Under the pieces are notes generated by a model. It was given only the letters and a program-made list of their open reading frames with translations, was not told the origin of the DNA and did not search any database. Shown here in pieces: positions 32,904 to 37,669 of a stretch of DNA of 37,669 bases. The position numbers were made by a program, and so were the translations under genes. Origin of the DNA: an uncultured Clostridia bacterium (GTDB taxonomy: Bacteria; Bacillota; Clostridia; Oscillospirales; Ruminococcaceae); assembly GCA_944382875.1 (NCBI GenBank), contig CALWNQ010000022.1, forward strand, positions 1 to 37,669. Direction: 5' to 3'. Each line of letters opens with the position of its first letter. Position 1 is the stretch's first letter.

Positions 32904-33715
32904 TTTGCTTCAGACTCCTTAAATTCCAAGTTAATGGCACCGATACCGCCACTAATCTCGATGCTGTTATTACCGTTACCTTGTCCCTTGATATTAGAAA
33001 CGCTTGTGCCATCTACTGTGATATTACCAAGACCTTTTTCTATATCAAGTTTATAATCATCCTTATTACCAATTATGGTTATGTTGGACTCTCCAACACC
33101 TAAATCGAAATCACTTTCACCTGTAAGAGCAGAAGTCAGATTCAACTGACCTACACCCATATCTAAATCAAGGTTATGAAGTGCACCGCCTGATATTGTG
33201 ATTTTTCCTGCACCACCGTCAATGTCAATATCTGAGGCGGCAACAAGAGTATCAATGGTAACTTCACCGGCACCAAGTTCAAAGTTAATTGTAGCGGCAG
33301 ACAAGCTATCTACAGTCAGTCTTCCTGCACCTGTTATAATATTTGCTCTTTCAAACACCGCGTCTGCAGGAATGTAAAGAGTCAATATAGCACCTGTATA
33401 GGTGTGAGCAAACTTCCTTGTTTCCTCGATCGTAAGAACACCATTCTTATCTTCAACCGTAAGATGTTTTAGATTGCTTTCAACAGAAAAACTCTCACCT
33501 TGCTTAATGGTAAAATCAGCGGCATTGATCTTTACTTCAAGGCTTTGTATCTCTGATGATACTGAATAAGTTTTTATATCTTCGGTCACAGCATCGCCGC
33601 CGAAAAATCCTCCGAACAAACCAAACATACTTAAAATTCCTCCGATAATACTGACTGTGAGAAAGATGGCAAACGCCATCGCTATGTATTTTACTGTTTT
33701 TTGAAAATTGGTCAT
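32900..33715 (-). CDS. DUF4097 beta-helix membrane protein (LiaG-like)
   Basis: A 271-residue protein with one membrane segment (residues about 10-35) and a repetitive extracellular beta-helix. Repeats such as GAGRLTVDSLSA, GAGEVTIDTLVA, GAGKITISGGAL and GVGQLNLTSALT are typical of DUF4097, the domain found in LiaG of the Bacillus lia operon. ATGA overlaps on both sides place it in the middle of a four-gene coupled operon. The function is unknown; the family is linked to envelope stress. Confidence 0.85.
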   Translation of the reverse strand: MTNFQKTVKYIAMAFAIFLTVSIIGGILSMFGLFGGFFGGDAVTEDIKTYSVSSEIQSLEVKINAADFTIKQGESFSVESNLKHLTVEDKNGVLTIEETRKFAHTYTGAILTLYIPADAVFERANIITGAGRLTVDSLSAATINFELGAGEVTIDTLVAASDIDIDGGAGKITISGGALHNLDLDMGVGQLNLTSALTGESDFDLGVGESNITIIGNKDDYKLDIEKGLGNITVDGTSVSNIKGQGNGNNSIEISGGIGAINLEFKESEAK

Positions 33716-34389
33716 TTAATTTCAACGCCTCCAAACATACAAGTGCCGCTTATGTAGATAGTGGGAGCATCCTTGTGTACGGAAGTCTTGTTAGAGATGC
33801 CACCAAAGATACAGTTGGAGCTTACCTTTACATTGATGTTGTCGGGAACAAAAATATCAATACCGCCAAAGATAGCCGACACCTGAATGGCACAATCCTT
33901 TTCAATAATAGCGTTACGGAGATCGCACTTCACACCGCCAAAGGTTGCGGTAAGCTCTGCGCCCTCAAATACTTCGCCGTCATAATTCAGATCACAACCG
34001 GAGAATGTGGCACAGCCAACCTTTGTTTCGCCGCCGTTTTGCTTGATTTTAGCAATGATTTCATTTGCTTTGTTGCCAAAAAGTCCGGTAAAAACCATCT
34101 TCAAGCCGATAATTACAATAATGGCCGGAACAAGAAGTTTCCACAACATCGAGAAACTCAAAATATCTTGACAGCACAATAACAGGAATACACCAACTGC
34201 TATACCAATAATGTTGCCTGTCTTTTCGCGCTCTGTAAATAATCCAATGGCACACGGCACGATAATAAACAGTGTCCACCAACCGTCAAAGAAGATATTA
34301 ATATCCATAATGTTAAATACATTCAGAGCCAAAACCACGCCTGCGGCAATCAATACAATTCCCCACAAAATACTGCTAACTTTTTTCAT
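33712..34389 (-). CDS. LiaF-like membrane protein
   Basis: A 225-residue protein with four N-terminal membrane segments (residues about 5-115) and a C-terminal beta domain of repeated F-G-G units (ATFGGVKCDLRNAII, AIFGGIDIFVPDN, CIFGGISN, CMFGGVEIK). This is the layout of LiaF/VraT, which in Firmicutes restrains the LiaRS-type two-component system. ATG 34389 is chosen because GAGGAAAAACA precedes it; the longer frame to 34473 runs through a terminator hairpin. No histidine kinase or response regulator is present, so it may interfere with a host LiaRS or serve the exporter alone. Confidence 0.85.
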   Translation of the reverse strand: MKKVSSILWGIVLIAAGVVLALNVFNIMDINIFFDGWWTLFIIVPCAIGLFTEREKTGNIIGIAVGVFLLLCCQDILSFSMLWKLLVPAIIVIIGLKMVFTGLFGNKANEIIAKIKQNGGETKVGCATFSGCDLNYDGEVFEGAELTATFGGVKCDLRNAIIEKDCAIQVSAIFGGIDIFVPDNINVKVSSNCIFGGISNKTSVHKDAPTIYISGTCMFGGVEIK

Positions 34390-34413
34390 TGTTTTTCCTC
34401 TTTTCCTATTAAT

Positions 34414-34442
34414 AAAAAAGTGCGTGACCGAAGCCACGCACC
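34414..34442 (-). terminator. Terminator inside the leader of the LiaF/ABC operon
   Basis: On the minus strand GTGCGTGG-CTTCGG-TCACGCAC is followed by TTTTTT, 25 bases before the liaF-like start. Since the only promoter-like site is further upstream, it would act as an attenuator. Confidence 0.82.
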
Positions 34443-34455
34443 GAAAAACGCAACC

Positions 34456-34637
34456 CCGATTGTCGCCAAACAAATCTTAAACACAAAAGGACAAACCTTA
34501 TTGTCATTCAAGTGGAATTGCGTTTTTACCGAATTCATTTTGAATGACAAAGGCAAAAGGGTATAATATCCCCTCAGTTAAGGTCATCCTTTGTTATTAT
34601 TAGATTTGTTTGGCAAATTATATTATAACACAATCGG
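34456..34637 (-). promoter_or_regulatory. Long nested inverted repeat in the leader of the LiaF/ABC operon
   Basis: Outer arms CCGATTGT (34456-34463) and ACAATCGG (34630-34637), then perfect 13-base arms GCCAAACAAATCT (34465-34477) and AGATTTGTTTGGC (34602-34614), then imperfect pairing further in. Inside lies a second hairpin, TTGTCATTCAA (34501-34511) with TTGAATGACAA (34540-34550). TATAAT on the minus strand (34627-34622) would start RNA just before the 13-base arm; its -35 is poor. It could be a structured leader or a MITE-like insertion. Confidence 0.55.
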
Positions 34638-34695
34638 AAATAAAAATAAAGTGGTTTTGAAAAAGTTGCGAAATTTGTTGTTTTAAGCATAAAAA

Positions 34696-34726
34696 ATACA
34701 GCATAGCTATCTTAACTATGCTGTAT
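34696..34726 (+). repeat. Left copy of the 31-bp IS target duplication
   Basis: Identical to 36237-36267. The repeat is itself a hairpin, TACAGCATAG paired with CTATGCTGTA. The original single copy, flanked by A and T runs, would have been a bidirectional terminator. Confidence 0.88.
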
Positions 34727-34740
34727 CAGTCTGTCGAAAA

Positions 34741-34783
34741 AGTCCAGTATAAGCTGGGCTTTTTTGCATAAATAAGGTATAAT
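34741..34783 (+). promoter_or_regulatory. IS leader: insulating terminator and transposase promoter box
   Basis: AGTCCAG (34741-34747) pairs with CTGGGCT (34754-34760), followed by T residues, which would block transcription entering from outside. TATAAT follows at 34778-34783. Insertion sequences commonly guard their transposase this way. Confidence 0.6.
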
Positions 34784-34799
34784 AGAAGGGGTGATGAAA

Positions 34800-36212
34800 A
34801 TGATAGTAAAAGGAAGAGAAAACCGCGACCAGCTCGAAGTATTTAGCATAGAGGAATTTGTGCCGACTGATCATTTATTGAGAAAAATAGACAGCGCGGT
34901 AGACTTCAGCCATATCTATGATATAGTGGAAGATTTATACTGTGCAGATAACGGCCGACCGAGCATAGACCCAGTAGTAATATTTAAAATGGTATTAATA
35001 CAGCATTTATACGGATTGCCGTCACTGAGAAGAACGGTAGAAGAAATAAAAATGAATGTGGCATACAGATGGTTTTTAGGGTACCTGATGAATGAGCAGA
35101 TACCGCACTTTTCAACCGTAAGCTATAATTTCAGACATAGATACACTGAAAAAACAATAGAAGAAATATTTTATTGGATATTAAGCGAAATAGAAAGAGC
35201 AGGATATTTATCACCCGAAACAGTATTTGTAGACGGAACACATATCAAGGCAAATGCCAACATAAAAAAGGCAGTAAAAAAAGCCGTACCGCAAGCCGCA
35301 AAACGCTATGAAGAAGAGCTTATGGCAGAGATAAACGAGGACCGGGAAAACCACGGCAAAAAACCGTTTGACGGACCGAAACCGCCCGAAGAGAAAGAGA
35401 TTACAGCCTCGGCCACAGACCCTGAAAGCGGAATGTTTCACAAGGGTGAGCATAAAAAATGCTTTGCATATACAGCACAGACAGGCTGCGATAAAAACGG
35501 ATATGTAATGGAAGTAACGGTAAATCCCGGTAACATACACGATAGTACAGCCTTTGACGGATTGTATGATAAATTAACTGAGCATAACCCTGAGATAGAA
35601 AACATAGTAATGGATGCAGGCTACAAAACACCGTGGATAAGCAAAAGAGTAATAGATGACGGGAGAATACCGGTATTACCGTACAAAAGGCCAATGGGGA
35701 AAAAGGGGAATTATGCACCGTATGAGTATGTATATGATGAATATTATGACTGCGTAATATGTCCCGAAAACCAAGTGTTAAGCTATGTAACTACAAATCG
35801 GGAAGGACACCGGGAATTCAATAGCAAAAGTTATATTTGCGAGAAATGTCCAACAAAGCATTTATGCACAGAAAGCCAAAAGAATGAGAAAACCGTAACC
35901 AAGCACATATGGTTTGATTATCTTGAAACAGTAGAAGATATTAGATATACCCCTGAGTACAAGACTTTATATGAACGACGAAAAGAAACAATTGAACGTG
36001 TATTCGCAGACGCGAAAGAAAAATACGCAATGCGATATACTCAATACCGAGGCTTGAGCCAGGTGACAAAATGGGTCAGGCTTAAGTTTGCTGCAATGAA
36101 CCTCAAAAAATATGCACTGCATAAGTGGATAAGTTCTCACCGATACAGTGCCTCAATCGGGATATATGCATTTTTTGTCAAATTAAAATTTTTAACCCTG
36201 AATCTCGCTTGA
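34800..36212 (+). CDS. IS1182-family transposase
   Basis: A 470-residue DDE transposase. The N-terminal region is the conserved DUF772-like part (HLLRKIDSAVDF, GRPSIDPVVIFKMVLIQHLY, PSLRRTVEEI). DDE-domain parts include TVFVDGTHIKANANIKKA with the first Asp, NIVMDAGYKTPW with the second Asp, and RKETIERVFADAKEKYAMRY with the Glu. A CEKCPTKHLC zinc motif lies between. GAAGGGG at 34785-34791 favours ATG 34800, with ATG 34794 as an alternative. The frame is intact, so it may be active. Confidence 0.93.
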   Translation: MIVKGRENRDQLEVFSIEEFVPTDHLLRKIDSAVDFSHIYDIVEDLYCADNGRPSIDPVVIFKMVLIQHLYGLPSLRRTVEEIKMNVAYRWFLGYLMNEQIPHFSTVSYNFRHRYTEKTIEEIFYWILSEIERAGYLSPETVFVDGTHIKANANIKKAVKKAVPQAAKRYEEELMAEINEDRENHGKKPFDGPKPPEEKEITASATDPESGMFHKGEHKKCFAYTAQTGCDKNGYVMEVTVNPGNIHDSTAFDGLYDKLTEHNPEIENIVMDAGYKTPWISKRVIDDGRIPVLPYKRPMGKKGNYAPYEYVYDEYYDCVICPENQVLSYVTTNREGHREFNSKSYICEKCPTKHLCTESQKNEKTVTKHIWFDYLETVEDIRYTPEYKTLYERRKETIERVFADAKEKYAMRYTQYRGLSQVTKWVRLKFAAMNLKKYALHKWISSHRYSASIGIYAFFVKLKFLTLNLA

Positions 36213-36236
36213 AATCCAGGGTTATTCGACAGACTG

Positions 36237-36267
36237 ATACAGCATAGCTATCTTAACTATGCTGTAT
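36237..36267 (+). repeat. Right copy of the 31-bp IS target duplication
   Basis: Identical to 34696-34726. This copy keeps the TTTT tract in the + direction and so can terminate the transposase transcript; the left copy keeps a T tract only in the minus direction. Confidence 0.88.
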
Positions 36268-36293
36268 TTTCTGTTATCCCACTCGGTTTGCGT

Positions 36294-36335
36294 AAAACTT
36301 CGCTAACGACATTACGCTTTTCAGCAGGGGATTTT
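36294..36335. other. attR junction of the element
   Basis: The element arm AAAACTTCGCTAA lies at 36294-36306, the core GCTTTT at 36316-36321, and the chromosomal arm AGCAGGGGATTTT at 36323-36335. The chromosomal arm is the right half of the ancestral terminator, and it runs straight into the pyrB stop codon. Confidence 0.8.
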
Positions 36336-37409
36336 TTAGATCAACTTTTTATGTTCGCAATATTCGCACATCAGCATATTGCCGCTTTCCAGGAAAGATT
36401 TTTTCAGGTAAGCTTCCGTGTTGGTAATGCAGTTGGGATTGGAACAGGGCTCGTTGTTGGATGAAGTTCCGTGGAAAAGTGTGGCGCCAAAACCATCATT
36501 TTCCAACAGGTTGAGAATCAGTGACATCCGGGTATAGACGCCGTACTGTGCCTGTTTGAAGTAAACAGCGCGTGGATCTTCGTCTACCTCCGGCGTAATT
36601 TCATCAACACGGGGCAGAGGGTGGAGAACCTTCATGGTTGGACGGGCAAGTGACATTTTTTCGGTATCCAGAATGTAAACGTGTTTCTGTTCCAGGTATT
36701 CCTGTTCCGAAGCGAAGCGCTCCCGCTGGATTCTGGTCATATAAAGGACATCGAGATCGCCAATCACTTCGGTGAGGGAGGCGACCTCCTGATAAGGACA
36801 GCCGGCGGCGTTGAGAATCACCTTAATATAAGCGGGGATAACCAGCTCTTTGGTAGAAATTAGGATAAAACGGTTGTTTGGGAACTGTGTCAGTGCTTTA
36901 ATAAGAGAATGTACTGTCCTTCCATATTTCAAATCTCCACAGATACCAATAGTCAGGTTGTCCAACCGGCCGGTTTCCTTGGTCAGCGTGACAAGGTCTG
37001 TCAGAGTTTGTGTCGGATGCAGATGTCCGCCGTCTCCGGCATTGATGACAGGGCAGGAAGAATAGGCCGCAGCTGCTTTTGCAGCGCCTTCTTTAGGATG
37101 GCGAATTGCGATGATATCCGCATATCCATTCATGATCCGGATGGTATCTCCGAGTGTTTCGCCTTTTGCAACCGAGGAGTTCTGTGGATTCGAGAAACCG
37201 AGACATTGTCCGCCGAGCCGCATCATGGCTGATTTGAAGGAATTTTGGGTGCGGGTGGATGGCTCATAAAAAAGAGTTGCCATAATTTTTCCTTCCATTC
37301 TGCCGTAGAAACGGGAAGGATTTTTTTCAATCTCCAATGCGAGAGAAATGATCTTTTCCCAGTTTTGACGCGGCCAATCGCTCAGATCGATTAAATGATT
37401 TGCAGACAT
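36336..37409 (-). CDS. pyrB: Aspartate carbamoyltransferase with a fused PyrI-like zinc tail
   Basis: Condenses carbamoyl phosphate and aspartate to N-carbamoyl-aspartate in pyrimidine synthesis. The carbamoyl-phosphate motif FYEPSTRTQNSF is at residues about 53-64, and HPTQTLTDL and HPLPRVDEI are the other conserved sites. The first 310 residues are a complete catalytic chain. The last 40 add CSNPNC and, 21 residues on, CEYC, the four-cysteine zinc motif of the regulatory subunit PyrI, without PyrI's nucleotide-binding domain. The start at 37409 follows AAAGGGTGG; the frame upstream crosses the promoter. At 357 residues it is longer than PyrB alone (about 310). Monocistronic here. Confidence 0.94.
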   Translation of the reverse strand: MSANHLIDLSDWPRQNWEKIISLALEIEKNPSRFYGRMEGKIMATLFYEPSTRTQNSFKSAMMRLGGQCLGFSNPQNSSVAKGETLGDTIRIMNGYADIIAIRHPKEGAAKAAAAYSSCPVINAGDGGHLHPTQTLTDLVTLTKETGRLDNLTIGICGDLKYGRTVHSLIKALTQFPNNRFILISTKELVIPAYIKVILNAAGCPYQEVASLTEVIGDLDVLYMTRIQRERFASEQEYLEQKHVYILDTEKMSLARPTMKVLHPLPRVDEITPEVDEDPRAVYFKQAQYGVYTRMSLILNLLENDGFGATLFHGTSSNNEPCSNPNCITNTEAYLKKSFLESGNMLMCEYCEHKKLI

Positions 37410-37451
37410 GCAAGCCACCCTTTCTAATATAGATGATTGATGTTTCAATTT

Positions 37452-37480
37452 ATTGTAGCATCTTTTTGTCCCTTTTGCAA
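37452..37480 (-). promoter_or_regulatory. Promoter of pyrB
   Basis: Minus-strand TTGCAA (37480-37475) and TACAAT (37457-37452) are 17 bases apart, giving a leader of about 35 bases. No attenuator or PyrR-type leader is visible in so short a stretch. Confidence 0.7.
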
Positions 37481-37538
37481 GGAGAGCGGGAAACATTGCT
37501 GAAGAAAAAAGAAAATTCGTATTTTTCGTAAAAAAGTG

Positions 37539-37567
37539 TTGACAAGTAAAATAAGATGTGTTATTAT
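37539..37567 (+). promoter_or_regulatory. First of two tandem promoters at the right edge
   Basis: TTGACA at 37539-37544 and TATTAT at 37562-37567 are spaced by 17 bases. It points out of the window, divergent from pyrB. Confidence 0.75.
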
Positions 37568-37635
37568 AATATAGATGTCCGGGAAGACAGTAAGCGATCA
37601 CGAGTCAAGCGGCTGAAAAAACTTTGAAAAAGGTA

Positions 37636-37664
37636 TTGACAAACGCGAGACGATGTGATATAAT
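37636..37664 (+). promoter_or_regulatory. Second tandem promoter at the right edge
   Basis: TTGACA at 37636-37641 and TATAAT at 37659-37664 are spaced by 17 bases. The context AAAAAGGTATTGACAAACGC resembles the tRNA-Leu promoter at 6614. Such tandem strong promoters usually serve rRNA operons, which would begin just past the window; that is inference. Confidence 0.85.
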
Positions 37665-37669
37665 AAATA

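Larger units (their letters stand above)
34727..36236 (+). mobile_element. IS1182-family insertion sequence, 1510 bp
   Basis: Terminal inverted repeats begin CAGTCTGTCGAA on both ends (CAGTCTGTCGAAAAAGTCC left; CAGTCTGTCGAATAACCC right, read inwards). A 31-bp direct repeat flanks it, within the long duplications known for this family. It contains one complete transposase gene. It is a late insertion in the larger element. Confidence 0.88.
19992..36318. mobile_element. Integrated mobilizable element of the serine-recombinase (Tn4451/TnpX) type, about 16.3 kb
   Basis: Everything between the glmS and pyrB 3' ends. Both ends carry GCTTTT (19990-19995 and 36316-36321) as the apparent crossover core. 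It encodes a large serine recombinase at the left end, a mobilization region, a RepA-like ATPase and accessory cargo, and has lower GC than the flanking genes. It has a relaxase but no type IV secretion or coupling protein, so it should be mobilizable with help rather than self-conjugative. An IS1182-family insertion was added later near the right end. Confidence 0.88.

Noticed and set aside
34504-34587. 27-codon leader frame on the minus strand before the LiaF-like gene
   Set aside because: Its AAAGG lies directly against the ATG, too close for a normal ribosome site; the structure of the leader is better supported than its translation.
20008-36306. Inverted 13-base sequences at both ends read as transposon terminal repeats
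   Set aside because: The outer arms, the shared core and the serine recombinase fit attL/attR half-sites better than DDE transposon ends.
1-37669. CRISPR arrays
   Set aside because: I saw no series of regularly spaced direct repeats anywhere in the window.

Overview
The window looks like a chromosome segment of an anaerobic, low-to-mid GC Clostridia member (Oscillospiraceae/Ruminococcaceae type). The evidence is the Firmicute-style ribosome binding sites, a glmS ribozyme, near-consensus sigma-A promoters, a second divergent type IIA topoisomerase pair, and clostridial mobile genes of the Tn4451/TnpX type. The species call is inference.

Left chromosomal part (1-19977, all genes on +). The 3' part of rhamnulose-1-phosphate aldolase (rhaD) is followed by lactaldehyde reductase (fucO), which together end methyl-pentose breakdown in 1,2-propanediol. 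Next come a divergent ParE/ParC-like topoisomerase pair and two tRNA-Leu genes (anticodons GAG and CAG). A seven-gene operon follows (7305-15229): an ECF-type sigma factor; a membrane protein that joins an anti-sigma-like cytoplasmic end to an extracellular propeller-like region and an ABC solute-binding domain; a paralogous binding protein; two sugar-type ABC permeases; and two small membrane proteins. No ATPase is present. Two uroporphyrinogen-decarboxylase-family proteins come next, then glmS preceded by a recognisable glmS ribozyme.

Inserted element (about 19992-36318, 16.3 kb). Its ends can be read directly. A six-base core GCTTTT occurs at both junctions. Joining the outer flanks rebuilds a perfect 13-bp stem terminator between the convergent glmS and pyrB genes; joining the inner flanks rebuilds a serine-integrase-like attP with 13-bp inverted arms. 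The element carries a large serine recombinase with a translated leader, a TnpW-like protein, a mobilization module (MobC, relaxase, a second gene nested inside the relaxase gene, an oriT-like hairpin cluster), a RepA-like ATPase, a DUF6076-like protein, a sigma-like factor, a CAP-domain lipoprotein, a DUF6809-like protein, an XRE/DUF2975 pair, a nitroreductase-like protein, and a LiaF/LiaG-like plus NatAB-like ABC operon behind a long structured leader with a terminator. An IS1182-family insertion sequence sits near the right end, flanked by a 31-bp target duplication that is itself a complete terminator hairpin.

Right chromosomal part (36336-37669). pyrB on the minus strand encodes aspartate carbamoyltransferase with a fused C-terminal zinc-binding tail like that of PyrI. 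Two tandem strong promoters then point out of the right edge, probably towards an rRNA or tRNA operon.

The best candidate for an undescribed system is the sigma/anti-sigma operon, in which the anti-sigma protein carries the ABC receptor domain itself. Other strong candidates are the terminator used as attB, the nested gene in the relaxase, and the structured leader of the LiaF-like operon.
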